DNA of 64,000 nt. Origin: Rhizobium leguminosarum (lineage in GTDB: Bacteria; Pseudomonadota; Alphaproteobacteria; Rhizobiales; Rhizobiaceae). Each line of letters starts with the position of its first letter. Position 1 is the stretch's first letter. Positions 9,641-19,136 of this stretch are shown one piece after another. Location of the stretch: contig NZ_CP016286.1 of the NCBI RefSeq assembly GCF_001679785.1, forward strand, positions 2,852,001 to 2,916,000, given 5' to 3'. Both the position numbers and the translations under genes were made by a program. The notes under the pieces were generated by a model. It was given only the letters and a program-made list of their open reading frames with translations. It ran no database searches and was not told where the DNA came from.

Positions 9641-9900
9641 TCGATGAGCGACCTCAGCTCTGGATCCGGAACGCGTCGGAGAGGTTCTCGATACCATGCC
9701 AATTCCTTCAATCGAACCCGCATATGGTGGCGGCCGCCTCATGGAATGGATAGTCGATATTGGGCAGGTCGTGATGATCGCGCGCCGAGCATCTGTCGCA
9801 TCCGGTCCCGGCGCGGCCACGCGTTATCGAGCGCGGCATCGGCGGCAACACCTTAAAGTAGGCAAATTTAAGAATTAACATTAATAAGCGAGTATTTCTT
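9641..9900. other. Unassigned debris before the epimerase gene
   Basis: This stretch follows the duplicated epimerase stub. On the minus strand, about 9622-9725 encodes RLKELAWYREPLRRVPDPEL and LRSLIEKHVARW, which resembles the short helical proteins common in Rhizobiales, but it runs directly into antisense of the stub and has no clear gene boundaries. I see no intact gene. It may be a fragment of another gene joined to the duplicate. Confidence 0.3.
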
Positions 9901-9917
9901 AGAAACCTTCTAAGTAA

Positions 9918-9946
9918 TTGTCACGCATTACAGGTGGTGCTAATAA
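9918..9946 (+). promoter_or_regulatory. Candidate sigma-70 promoter for the epimerase cluster
   Basis: TTGTCA at 9918-9923 and TAATAA at 9941-9946 are separated by 17 bases, 36 bases before the epimerase ATG. The same segment occurs in the decayed copy at 9194-9222, where the -35 is TTGCCA and the -10 position has become TCGCGC. That pattern fits loss of promoter function in the duplicate. Rhizobial -10 elements are loose, so this is a prediction. Confidence 0.35.
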
Positions 9947-9982
9947 ACAGGCACCTTATCTCAAGTCACGAGGCGCAATGCA

Positions 9983-10936
9983 ATGAAAAGCGTATTGATT
10001 TCTGGCGGGGCTGGCTTCATCGGATCCCACTTGTGTGATCGACTTTTGCTGAGGAAAGACATTCAGAAGCTGGTCGTTGTTGACAACCTGTGGACCGGGC
10101 TTTTCGAAAATATCGCGCACATCAGGGACCCCCGTTTCCACTTCGTGAAATCCGACGTCGAGACACTGCAGACTTCTGAGAAATTCGATGAAGTCTACCA
10201 TCTCGCATCCCCCGCATCGCCGCCGTGGTACATGAAGGAGCCGAAGAGGACGATTTCCGCGAACCTTCTCGGTGCGTTCCGGCTGCTCGATGTGCTGAAA
10301 AAGGGCGGGCGTTTCTGTTTTACCTCTTCCTCCGAAGTCTATGGCGATCCTTTGGTCTCGCCGCAGCCGGAATCCTACAAGGGCCAGGTGGACTGTACCG
10401 GACCGCGTGCGTCCTACGACGAAAGCAAACGATGCACGGAGTCGCTGCTGTTCGAGATGCAGCGCACCCAAGGGCTCGACGTCAAGATCGTTCGTCCCTT
10501 CAACATCTATGGCCCGCGGACACGGTCCGACGATGGTCGCGCGGTCTCCAACTTCATCACCCAGGCGCTTTCGGGTCGCCCGATTACCGTGTTCGGCGAC
10601 GGCCTTCAGTCACGCAGCTGGGGCTATGTCGATGACATCGTCGATGGTTTCGCGCGATATTTCTGGATGAACGAAACCGACTATAAGGGACCTCTGAACG
10701 TCGGCAATGATCGCGAGATTTCGGTTCTCGAGGTCGCGCAATATGTCTCCAGACTTGTCGGCGGCGTGCCGATCGTCTTCGAGCCGTCACCGCCGCAGGA
10801 CCCCACGAACAGACGGCCGGACTTGACCAATGCGCACTATGTCATGCCCGAATGGTCATGCAAAATCACCTACGAACAGGGCGTGGCGATGACTCTCGAC
10901 TGGTTCAGGGACCAAATGAGGCACGCCGCGGAATAA
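9983..10936 (+). CDS. NAD-dependent epimerase/dehydratase, UDP-glucuronate decarboxylase-like
   Basis: This 317-residue short-chain dehydrogenase has the NAD-binding loop SGGAGFIGSHLCD near the start, VVVDNLWTG, the YHLASPASPPWYMKEP segment typical of UDP-xylose synthases, the catalytic serine region FTSSSEVYGDP, and the YDESKR active-site Tyr-Lys motif. The tail contains INYEQG-like ITYEQGVAMTLDWF. UXS enzymes convert UDP-glucuronate to UDP-xylose. UDP-glucuronate would come from the RkpK gene in this window. It heads the glycan cluster that runs to 19.1 kb. A related dehydratase or epimerase specificity cannot be excluded without alignment. Confidence 0.8.
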   Translation: MKSVLISGGAGFIGSHLCDRLLLRKDIQKLVVVDNLWTGLFENIAHIRDPRFHFVKSDVETLQTSEKFDEVYHLASPASPPWYMKEPKRTISANLLGAFRLLDVLKKGGRFCFTSSSEVYGDPLVSPQPESYKGQVDCTGPRASYDESKRCTESLLFEMQRTQGLDVKIVRPFNIYGPRTRSDDGRAVSNFITQALSGRPITVFGDGLQSRSWGYVDDIVDGFARYFWMNETDYKGPLNVGNDREISVLEVAQYVSRLVGGVPIVFEPSPPQDPTNRRPDLTNAHYVMPEWSCKITYEQGVAMTLDWFRDQMRHAAE

Positions 10937-10967
10937 ACCATGTCGGCTTTCGAGACTCGCGTCTTGG

Positions 10968-12188
10968 ATGCGCGCGGCGTATGTTCACGGTGCGATTGAG
11001 AGAGTGATGATGCGAGAAGCAATTCCGTCCGATCTGAAGGATATGAGTTTTCCCGTACCGATTCACTATCTCGATCTCGCCTCCTCTCGTCTCGATGCCG
11101 TTTCGCCCCCGATCGCCGATGGGCTCGTGGTCTTTCTGTCGGATGGCCTTCCCGTCGGACAGACCTATATCGAAAGGCCAGAAACGGCTGCCGCACTCGC
11201 CGAGCGTGTCGTGAGGCCCGAGACCCTCGAGCATGCGCGTCATGTCGCGCAAACCCCTGTGCGCAACCGCGACGTCAGCATTCTGATTTGCACCAAGGAC
11301 CGGCCGGAGGAGCTACGTCGGTGCCTGGCTTCGATCCCCAAACAGTCGCTCAGCCCCATCGAGATCATCGTGGTGGATAATGCCTCCTCCGGTGATGCGA
11401 CACGTCGTGTGGTGGAGGAATCGGGCGCAATCTATGTCCGTGAAGATCGGGTCGGGCTGGACTATGCACGCAACGCTGCGGTTCGTGCGGCGAGAACCGA
11501 ATTCGTCGCGTTTACGGATGATGACGTCGTTCTCCACGAGCGGTGGCTGGAAAACCTGATGAAGGGGTTCGATCTGCCGGAGATCGCCTGCGTAACCGGG
11601 TTGGTCCTTCCCGGAGAACTCGCAACGCCTGCACAGTTTATCTTCGAAAAGCATTGGAGTTTTGGCAGGGGTTATCTGCGGCAGGATTTCGATCAGGATT
11701 TCTATCGACTGCATAGACGTTACGGCGCTCCGGTCTGGACGATCGGAGCCGGCGCAAGTCAGGCCTTCCGCCGCAAGGTCTTCGAGGAGATCGGCCTCTT
11801 CGATGTCCGCCTGGATATGGGCGCTGCCGGATGCTCGGGCGATTCCGAATACTGGAACCGGCTGCTCCATCATGGCCATGTCTGCCGCTACGAGCCGACA
11901 GCCGTATCCTGGCACTTTCACCGCAAGGATATGAAAGGGCTCGCCAAACAGATCTACCAATATATGAGCGGCCATATTGCGGCGCTGCTCGTCCAGTATC
12001 AGAATACCGGAAACGGCGGCAACCTCAGGCGCATCTTCATCTCCTTTCCGAAATATTATGCCGGACGGCTCCGCAAACGCCTGCGCAAAGGCGCGACGTC
12101 GCATGACTTCTTCTTGAAGCAGGAAATGCTCGGAAGCGTAAACGGCGCTCTATACGTTCTGCGGCGATGGAAGAGGCCCGCATGGTAA
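10968..12188 (+). CDS. GT2 glycosyltransferase with N-terminal extension
   Basis: A 406-residue protein: about 95 residues of unknown N-terminal sequence, then a GT-A domain starting VSILICTKDRPEELRRCLAS. VVDNASSGD binds the nucleotide, FTDDDVV is the DXD-type metal site, and WTIGAGASQAFRR lies in the acceptor region. The form resembles actinobacterial and rhizobial GT2 proteins that carry a leading accessory domain. ATG codons at 11007 and 11010 are possible later starts. It lies 31 bases after the epimerase and its end overlaps the start of the large fusion gene, so it is in the same operon. Sugar donor and acceptor are unknown. Confidence 0.8.
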   Translation: MRAAYVHGAIERVMMREAIPSDLKDMSFPVPIHYLDLASSRLDAVSPPIADGLVVFLSDGLPVGQTYIERPETAAALAERVVRPETLEHARHVAQTPVRNRDVSILICTKDRPEELRRCLASIPKQSLSPIEIIVVDNASSGDATRRVVEESGAIYVREDRVGLDYARNAAVRAARTEFVAFTDDDVVLHERWLENLMKGFDLPEIACVTGLVLPGELATPAQFIFEKHWSFGRGYLRQDFDQDFYRLHRRYGAPVWTIGAGASQAFRRKVFEEIGLFDVRLDMGAAGCSGDSEYWNRLLHHGHVCRYEPTAVSWHFHRKDMKGLAKQIYQYMSGHIAALLVQYQNTGNGGNLRRIFISFPKYYAGRLRKRLRKGATSHDFFLKQEMLGSVNGALYVLRRWKRPAW

Positions 12189-15184
12189 TCGCCGCGATGC
12201 CTGACATTTCATTCCTCATCCCCGCCTACAATGCAGCCGATACGCTTGCCGAATGTCTTGCCAGCCTGCAGCAGCAGTCGCGATCGAACTGGCAGGCGGT
12301 CGTGGTCGATGACGGTTCGACCGACCGCACCTGGGAGCTTCTCGAGGCCATCGCAAGAACGGACAGCCGCATTCTCCCCGCCCGTCAGCCGAATGCGGGT
12401 GCGGCCGCAGCGCGAAACCACGCCGCAAGACTGGCATCCGCACCCCTGCTCTGCATGCTGGATGCCGACGACTGGCTGGACCCGACTTTCATCGAAAATA
12501 TGCTGCCGGTGGCGGCCGATGCATCTCCACCTGATATCGCCTATTGCGCTTACCGCCGCGTTGCCCCGGATGGCCGGCTGATGCGGGTAGAGCAGCCTCC
12601 CATCCTGGCGGGCAATGTCGCCAAGCGTGAGTTCTCCTCCTTTTGTGCGCTTGCCATCCATACTGTCGTCTTTCCCAAAAGCCTTTTCGAACATCTGGGA
12701 GGCATGGATGAGACCTTGCAGACCGGTGAGGATTGGGATCTCTGGCAGCGCATGGCCTTTGCAGGCGCCGAATTTCGCCGTGTCGACGAGTGCCTGGCTT
12801 TCTATCGGATGAAAGCGGGCTCGCTCTCCGGCGATCCTGTCAAAATGGTGCGTGACGCCGTTCGCGTAACGACGAAGGCGCAGGCGCTCAGGATGCAGCA
12901 ATGCCTGTCGGCGGAAGGGCCGGAGACAGGCTGGTTTACGCCCGCCCTCAGCCAGTTGCGCATGCTCGCCTGGGTCGTCTCGGCCAAGCTCGATCCGGCG
13001 ACGGATGTTGCGGCCCTTGCAGCACTCCTGCCGGAAATGCCTGACGCCACAGGCTACGAGGGCTTTCTTGTCGACGTGATCATGCATGGATTGCAGACGG
13101 GACTGTTCAGCGATCGGCCGGACGATCTCATCGATGCGCTCGACAAGTGGCGGCCGACTTTTCTTGCGCTCATCCAGTTGATCGACCGGCATTCCTTCCC
13201 CGGCACCGGGCGGAAGATCATGGAGAACGTCAGTTGGCGGCTGACTGCCGCGAACCCTTTGCGTTCCTTCACGCTCGGCAATATCCAGGTGGTCAGCGTC
13301 GAACTCGGTGCGCTTTCCAGGATCCCCAAGGCCGGGAAAGCCGATACGCTCGTCATGCACGCTTTATCAGGCGGCCAGCATGTCGGCACCTTTGTCGGAC
13401 CGCTCTGGGGCGATCTGTCGATCCGGGCGCAGATCAGGCTGATCATGCATGAGATCGAGGCGGGAGAGCACCTGCAAATGCCGCAAACGCTCGCCTATAT
13501 CAGCTCCTGGACCAGAGAGGCGCTGCGCGGATACAGAGCCTTCGGCGGTCTCATCATCCGCAACGGCCGGCGGCGAGGACGTCTCGAACGGCTTTTGGTG
13601 CGTGTCGGACGCAAGGCCCTCCTTACCTGCGCGCCGAGTGATAAACAAGACAACGACGCCCGGCTGTCCGACATAATGCGGGATCTCCAGCGCGATCCGG
13701 CTCCGCGCTTTTCAGTTTCCTCCGGGCCGCAGCCGGAGGAAGGAAAGGCGGCTCCCCCCATTCGGTCGGAAGAAGAATATTGGGAACATATCTTCGAACG
13801 CCCCGATCCATGGAATTACGTCTCGGTCTACGAGCAGGTTAAATATGCGCAGACATTGAGCCTGATCCCGGAAGGGATCGAGAAGGCCCTCGAGCTCGCC
13901 TGCGCCGAAGGGATTTTTACCGAGAAGCTGACGCGAAAGGTCGGGCGGCTGACGGCGACGGATATTTCCCAACGGGCCATCGACAGGGCCGTCGAGCGGT
14001 GCCACGACCACCGCAACGTCGAGCTTCGCGTGCTCGACTTCGTCAGACAGGATCTTCCGCCTGAACAGGACCTCATCATCTGCTCCGAAGTCCTTTACTA
14101 CATGAAGGATGAGGAGATGCTTGCGGCCGTCTGCCGCAAGATGGCCGCAGCGTTGAAGCCGAACGGCTACCTGATCACTGCCCACGCGCATATCCGTCAG
14201 GACGAACCCGCCCGGACCGGCTTCGACTGGGGCAATCCCTTCGGTGTCGGGACCATCAAACAGGTTTTGGCCGCACAGCCTGGGCTGGCCCTGGAAGGCA
14301 CGATCGAAACCGAACTTTACGCTATCCACCGGTTCCGGAAAGGCCCCGTGGCCAATCCCGTCCTGCGGATCGAGGATCATGGGACCCCATTGGATGCGGA
14401 TGTGGCAAAGCACATCATCTGGGGACCGGCCGGCGTTGAGCGCGAGGCGGCATGGACGACGGAAGTCACGACCTCGGTTCCCATCCTCATGTATCACAGG
14501 ATCGCAGACGAAGGACCCGAGGCACTCCGGCGCTTTCGCACGCCGCCTGAAATCTTCCGCAAACAGATGCAATTCCTTCGGCGCCAGGGTTATTACGCGG
14601 TGACGGCGCAGACCCTGGCGGAGCTTCTGCGCAGCGGCAAGCCGATCCAGGGCCGGCCTGTCATGCTGACCTTCGATGACGCCTATATGGATTTCCTGAC
14701 GGATGCCTTCCCGATCCTTGCCGAAAATGATTTCAGCGCCGAGGTGTTCGTGGTGACCGATAAAGTCGGCGGCCGGTCGGACTGGGATTCGGCCCATGGA
14801 GAGCCTGCGGCCCTGATGTCGTGGCCGGATATTCAGGAGCTGCACCAAAAGGGCATCAGCTTCGGCTCCCATCTTGCATCCCATACACCGGCCAGTGCGA
14901 TTGATAACGAAGCCCTGCTGGCCGAAGCCATGCGATCGCGCAATGCGCTACAAAGCCAGCTAGGCACCTCCGTGGAATCGATCGCACTTCCCTATGGCGG
15001 GACAGACTTCAGGGTCCCGGGCATTCTGGCGCTTGCCGGTTACGGTGTCGGCTTCACGACACGGCCGGAGAAAGCCACATTTTCCGATAATCTCTTCGGC
15101 CTGCCACGCCTCGAAGTCCGCGGCGATCGTCCTCTCGAAGCCTTCCCTGAATTGATGGGCCTGCCGGGAGCTTATATCGGATGA
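12167..15184 (+). CDS. Three-part fusion: GT2, methyltransferase, polysaccharide deacetylase
   Basis: One uninterrupted frame encodes 1005 residues. Residues about 10-250 are a GT2 domain (ISFLIPAYNAADTL, VVDDGSTDRTWE, CMLDADDW, TGEDWDLWQRM). Residues about 250-530 have no motif I know. Residues about 534-740 look like a NodS-type SAM methyltransferase (EEYWEHIFERPDPWNYVS, LELACAEGIFTEKL, LRVLDF, IICSEVLYYM). Residues about 770-990 are a NodB-type deacetylase (VPILMYHRIADEG, MLTFDDAYMDFL, SFGSHLASHTP, ALPYGG), keeping the metal-binding Asp and two His. It could transfer, N-methylate and deacetylate an amino sugar. The start overlaps the preceding gene; ATG codons at 12182 and 12197 are alternatives. 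No internal stop or frameshift is visible. Confidence 0.82.
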   Translation: MEEARMVIAAMPDISFLIPAYNAADTLAECLASLQQQSRSNWQAVVVDDGSTDRTWELLEAIARTDSRILPARQPNAGAAAARNHAARLASAPLLCMLDADDWLDPTFIENMLPVAADASPPDIAYCAYRRVAPDGRLMRVEQPPILAGNVAKREFSSFCALAIHTVVFPKSLFEHLGGMDETLQTGEDWDLWQRMAFAGAEFRRVDECLAFYRMKAGSLSGDPVKMVRDAVRVTTKAQALRMQQCLSAEGPETGWFTPALSQLRMLAWVVSAKLDPATDVAALAALLPEMPDATGYEGFLVDVIMHGLQTGLFSDRPDDLIDALDKWRPTFLALIQLIDRHSFPGTGRKIMENVSWRLTAANPLRSFTLGNIQVVSVELGALSRIPKAGKADTLVMHALSGGQHVGTFVGPLWGDLSIRAQIRLIMHEIEAGEHLQMPQTLAYISSWTREALRGYRAFGGLIIRNGRRRGRLERLLVRVGRKALLTCAPSDKQDNDARLSDIMRDLQRDPAPRFSVSSGPQPEEGKAAPPIRSEEEYWEHIFERPDPWNYVSVYEQVKYAQTLSLIPEGIEKALELACAEGIFTEKLTRKVGRLTATDISQRAIDRAVERCHDHRNVELRVLDFVRQDLPPEQDLIICSEVLYYMKDEEMLAAVCRKMAAALKPNGYLITAHAHIRQDEPARTGFDWGNPFGVGTIKQVLAAQPGLALEGTIETELYAIHRFRKGPVANPVLRIEDHGTPLDADVAKHIIWGPAGVEREAAWTTEVTTSVPILMYHRIADEGPEALRRFRTPPEIFRKQMQFLRRQGYYAVTAQTLAELLRSGKPIQGRPVMLTFDDAYMDFLTDAFPILAENDFSAEVFVVTDKVGGRSDWDSAHGEPAALMSWPDIQELHQKGISFGSHLASHTPASAIDNEALLAEAMRSRNALQSQLGTSVESIALPYGGTDFRVPGILALAGYGVGFTTRPEKATFSDNLFGLPRLEVRGDRPLEAFPELMGLPGAYIG

Positions 15185-15191
15185 CAATATC

Positions 15192-16268
15192 ATGACCGGC
15201 GCAACGGCCCCTCTCATCACCGTCGTCATACCGGCCTACAACGCCGAGAAGACGCTTGCCGAAACATTGCAAAGCGTCTCCAGCCAGTCCTATGACAAGC
15301 TCGAAATTCTTGTGGTCGACGACGGGTCGCGGGATAATACCTTCGATCTTGCGAGCGACTACAGCCTGACCGATCGCCGTGTCCGTGTTCTCCGCCAGGA
15401 GAATGGTGGGGTTGCGCGCGCGCGCAACCACGGCATCGAGGACGCACGCGGCCTTTATATAGCCCCCGTCGATGCCGATGATTTATGGCACCCTCGGAAA
15501 ATCGAGCTCCAGCTCGAGGCACTAGGGAAATTTCCGAACGGACGTGGGGTCGCCTACAATTGGTATGCGGCGATCGACGAAAACGGCATCATTTTCGGTC
15601 ATTCGCGGCCGGTCCTGCATCAGGGGACTATCTTCGAACCTCTGTTGCGGGAAAATTTCATCGGCAATGGCAGCACACCCTTGATGCCGCGGGCGGACAT
15701 TCTTCGCTGCGGCGGCTATGACGCTGGCCTGCGTGACAGCGGGGCCGAGGGATGTGAGGATCTGAAACTTTATCTGGCCTTGGCCGAGACGCTGCCCTTC
15801 GCACTGGTCCCCGATTTTCTGACTGGTTATCGCTTCACCAAGGGAAACATGTCCAGCAACGCCTATCGGATGCTGAAGTCCCACGCCTTGGTGATGGCGC
15901 CGTTCATCGCCCGCTATCCACATTTTGAGCGTGATATCCGGACGGCTGAATTCAACACCGCTTCCTGGTATTTCAAAAAGGCGTTTCTCGACGACGATTA
16001 TGCGCAGCTCAAAAAGCTGGCGCCGATGATGGTGAGCAAATACCCCTCACGCCTCGTCGTCCATGGCATGCAGCAGGGATGGCGGCTGGTAAAACGCCAC
16101 GGCATGCGGATAGCGAGGCGCGCCCTGGGCAAGCCTCCGGCCCGACCCAAAATCCGCTTCGCCGCGGTCATCCCGCAAGCCGGAACAGCTTTCCGCGATC
16201 GATACGCCGGTATGCCGGCCAGGGAAGCGCCCAGCCCCATCGCTCAGCGGATGGTCGACAATGAATAG
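15192..16268 (+). CDS. GT2 glycosyltransferase
   Basis: The 358-residue product opens with the GT-A fold: ITVVIPAYNAEKTLAETLQS, LEILVVDDGSRDNT, NGGVARARNHGIEDARG and APVDADDLWHP (metal site). The segment GAEGCEDLKLYLALAE is the ED motif that supplies the catalytic base. The C-terminal 100 residues are basic and probably face the membrane. It starts seven bases after the fusion gene and overlaps the ABC transporter by eight. It is clearly related to the GT2 at 18012, which shares GNGS and GGCEDFDFEL-like segments, so the two may be paralogues that act in succession. Confidence 0.85.
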   Translation: MTGATAPLITVVIPAYNAEKTLAETLQSVSSQSYDKLEILVVDDGSRDNTFDLASDYSLTDRRVRVLRQENGGVARARNHGIEDARGLYIAPVDADDLWHPRKIELQLEALGKFPNGRGVAYNWYAAIDENGIIFGHSRPVLHQGTIFEPLLRENFIGNGSTPLMPRADILRCGGYDAGLRDSGAEGCEDLKLYLALAETLPFALVPDFLTGYRFTKGNMSSNAYRMLKSHALVMAPFIARYPHFERDIRTAEFNTASWYFKKAFLDDDYAQLKKLAPMMVSKYPSRLVVHGMQQGWRLVKRHGMRIARRALGKPPARPKIRFAAVIPQAGTAFRDRYAGMPAREAPSPIAQRMVDNE

Positions 16269-18015
16269 GTTTCGAAAGCCGCCTTCCGCTATGCCCGCAA
16301 GAGCCTACAACCTGGTCGTTGCGTCTCGGTTTCGCGAGCTTCTGCAACTCGTACCGGCGCTGCGGCTCAAGATGACCGTGATGATCATCCTGGGAATTCT
16401 TACCGGCTTCTCGGAAATGGTCGGCATCACCTTTCTGGTCAGCCTCGTCTTCCTTCTCGGGCAGCAAGGTCCCGTTTCCGGCTCCGCCGTCGCCTGGCTT
16501 CCGGCGTTTTTCGGCGGCATCGACCTCAGTCTTTCGAAGCCTGTCCTGATCGGCATTCTCATCGGCTCCATCCTGTTCCGGATTTTTTTGGGATGCGCCA
16601 ATTCGCTCATTGCAAGTGCAGTGAACCACCGGATTAGCGACCGCATGCGAGACCGCCTCTACGCCAAGGTCTTGACCATGCCCTTCCAGCGCTTTCAGGA
16701 CTATGAGCGCAGCGACCTGATCAACGTCATCGCGACCGAATCCTATGCGGTGTCGTCGGCGCATGCCAGCCTGGTACGCCTGGGCGTGAATTTCGGTACG
16801 ATTGTGATTTTCGGCGTCGGCATGCTGGTCATGGCCTGGCCGATCGCCTTGCTCGCGCTCGCCTTCGGCTTCATCCATAATTTTACATTGGGTTTCTTTG
16901 CCGGTGCCTACCGTCGCCTCGGCTCCTCTGCCCTGGCTGCGGTGGAAGCCTTGACACAGTTGAGCTGGACAACGCTGCAGACATTGAAGGCCGTCAAAAG
17001 CTTCGGCCTCGAGAAGCGCCATCAGCAGCTCTTCGAAACGCTTTCCAACGACGTCGGCCAGACCTGGCGCCGGTCGGACTGGATGGGGGCGACGACCTCG
17101 CTTCTCAGCGAAATCCTGACCTTCGGGGTCATCCTGACGATCATTCTGTCCTCGGAATTCCTGCCGGTGGATTTCAAGGCGGCGCTCTCGGCCACCATCC
17201 TTCTTTACAGGCTTCAGCCGCATATCAAGGGATTTGATTCCCAGATTCTCAGCCTTTACGAGATGGAAGCGTCCCTGCAAAACGTACTGGCGCTGCTTTC
17301 AGAGAAGGATGACATCAAGCAGGCCGCGCAAGGGGAGAAGGTAAGCCGCCTGGCGGAAGCAATTGTCTTCCACAACGTCTCGTTCGCCTATGAGCGGGCG
17401 AACGCACCGGCGGTTCACGATCTCAGCTTCTCGATCAGGGCAGGCGAGACGACGGCTGTGACGGGGCCAAGCGGCTCCGGCAAAACCACAATCCTCAACA
17501 TGATTCTCGATCTCAACCCGCCGACCCAAGGCCGGATCACGGTCGACGGCAGGGATCTGACAACCATCGACCGTTCCAGCTGGCTGCAACTGCTCTCCGT
17601 GTCGGGCCAGGACGTTGAACTGATGGAGGGCACGGTCCTCGACAACATCCGGTTTCGCCGCGATATCTCGGAGCAGGATATCCGCTGGGCGGCCGATGTG
17701 GCCTGCGCAACGGAGTTCATCAACGATCTGCCGTACGGCTTCGATGAATGGCTGGGCGACGAGGCGATCCGGCTTTCGGGCGGACAAAGGCAACGCATAG
17801 GCCTGGCGCGCGCGCTCGCCGGCCGGCCTCAGATCCTGCTGTTGGACGAAGCGACGAGCGCGCTCGACGAAGATACCGAGATGCGGGTGTTTTCGGCGAT
17901 GAAAGAAGACGCCGGCAGAACGCTCATCGTCGTTAGCCATCGGCCCGCTGTCGCCAGGCTGATGAAGAATCGGATCGATCTCCGCCCCCCCGCTCCCACG
18001 TCGAAGCTCGGGTGA
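16261..18015 (+). CDS. ABC exporter, membrane and ATPase domains fused (PglK/MsbA-like)
   Basis: This 584-residue half-transporter has about six membrane helices in residues 30-300, then an ATPase domain: Walker A GPSGSGKTT near residue 401, signature LSGGQRQRIGLARAL near 503, Walker B ILLLDEATSALDE near 525, and the switch His in VVSHRP. The architecture matches lipid-linked oligosaccharide flippases (PglK) and MsbA. It would form a homodimer. It lies among glycosyltransferases with overlaps at both ends, so the likely cargo is the glycan this cluster makes rather than a peptide. The Q-loop is replaced by SVSGQDVELMEGT, still with Gln. Confidence 0.88.
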   Translation: MNRFRKPPSAMPARAYNLVVASRFRELLQLVPALRLKMTVMIILGILTGFSEMVGITFLVSLVFLLGQQGPVSGSAVAWLPAFFGGIDLSLSKPVLIGILIGSILFRIFLGCANSLIASAVNHRISDRMRDRLYAKVLTMPFQRFQDYERSDLINVIATESYAVSSAHASLVRLGVNFGTIVIFGVGMLVMAWPIALLALAFGFIHNFTLGFFAGAYRRLGSSALAAVEALTQLSWTTLQTLKAVKSFGLEKRHQQLFETLSNDVGQTWRRSDWMGATTSLLSEILTFGVILTIILSSEFLPVDFKAALSATILLYRLQPHIKGFDSQILSLYEMEASLQNVLALLSEKDDIKQAAQGEKVSRLAEAIVFHNVSFAYERANAPAVHDLSFSIRAGETTAVTGPSGSGKTTILNMILDLNPPTQGRITVDGRDLTTIDRSSWLQLLSVSGQDVELMEGTVLDNIRFRRDISEQDIRWAADVACATEFINDLPYGFDEWLGDEAIRLSGGQRQRIGLARALAGRPQILLLDEATSALDEDTEMRVFSAMKEDAGRTLIVVSHRPAVARLMKNRIDLRPPAPTSKLG

Positions 18016-19136
18016 CGGAGATGGATATGTCAACGATGTCCGGGATCCGGGTGGCCGTCGTGATCCCCGCCTATAACGCCAGAGACTACCTTGCCCAGAC
18101 GCTCCAGTCCGTCAGCGGCCAGACCCACAAGGCGCTGGAGATCGTCATCGTCGACGACGGCTCGACGGACGAGACAGCCGCGATCTGTCGCCATTTTGCC
18201 TCAAGTGATCCAAGGATCCGGATTGTCTCGACTGAAAACCGTGGCGTCGCCGCGGCCCGCAACACCGGGATTGAAGCATCGAAATCCGACTATATCGCCT
18301 TCCTCGATGCCGACGACCTATGGCATCCGACCTATATCGAAAGAATGCTTTCGGCTCTCCATCCCCTGCCGGACACTTGGGGGGCGGTCTATGCTCTTCA
18401 CCGTCTCATCGATCCCGAGGGATATTGCACCAGATCCGGTTCGTCACTGAACGCCAGGGACACCATTTTCACCCGTCATCTCGTATTCCGCTTCGTCGGC
18501 AATGGCAGCGGCTTCATGATTCGCCGCGCTGTCATTGAGAAGATCGGTGGCTACGATTCAAGTTATGCCAGGCAGGGTATCGGAGGATGCGAGGATTTCG
18601 ACTTCGAACTTCGTACAGCCGAGCATTTCAAGATTGAGACGGTGCCGTTGGGTCTAGTGGGATATCGTATTCATACAGCAGCCATGTCTTCCGACAGGTC
18701 GCAAATGGCGCTATCGCTTCTGGCTGTGACCGAGCAATGTATCGCCCGCAATCCACAGCTTCCGACTTTTGTCGCCAATTACGCCCGCACGTCGGCGCAT
18801 CTTTATGCATTTTCAAAATTTGCCGCTTTGAAAGATTGGCGCCGCGCCGCGACCTCGCTCAAGCACATTTATCATCATAGCCCAATGCTTGCTTCCGGCA
18901 TCCTATTCAAATTGATCCTTTCAAAAGCCGACAGAGCCGCACGCAGAACATTGTCCAAAGCCTGGCCGGTCAGGGAACAAAAGAGAAAGAATTTCAGGAA
19001 ATTCGAGGAGATAGACCCGCTTGTCCCATTGGTTGGGGGTTGGTCACACTTTAGGACGAAGGCATTGTTCAGGCGCTTGTCGGAGATCGATCGGTCCGGC
19101 GAATGCTCTGCTGCGACCTCGTCGCAGGAGGCTTGA
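18012..19136 (+). CDS. GT2 glycosyltransferase
   Basis: A 374-residue GT2 enzyme: VAVVIPAYNARDYLAQTLQS, EIVIVDDGSTDETA, NRGVAAARNTGIEASKSDY, AFLDADDLWHP and GIGGCEDFDFELRTAEH. It resembles the enzyme at 15192 along most of its length. Its first codons overlap the ABC transporter stop by four bases, which implies coupling. It is the last gene of this cluster; the next strong signal is the terminator at 19407. Codon use becomes slightly more AT-rich in the last 400 bases, toward the AT-rich gap that follows. Confidence 0.85.
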   Translation: MTEMDMSTMSGIRVAVVIPAYNARDYLAQTLQSVSGQTHKALEIVIVDDGSTDETAAICRHFASSDPRIRIVSTENRGVAAARNTGIEASKSDYIAFLDADDLWHPTYIERMLSALHPLPDTWGAVYALHRLIDPEGYCTRSGSSLNARDTIFTRHLVFRFVGNGSGFMIRRAVIEKIGGYDSSYARQGIGGCEDFDFELRTAEHFKIETVPLGLVGYRIHTAAMSSDRSQMALSLLAVTEQCIARNPQLPTFVANYARTSAHLYAFSKFAALKDWRRAATSLKHIYHHSPMLASGILFKLILSKADRAARRTLSKAWPVREQKRKNFRKFEEIDPLVPLVGGWSHFRTKALFRRLSEIDRSGECSAATSSQEA

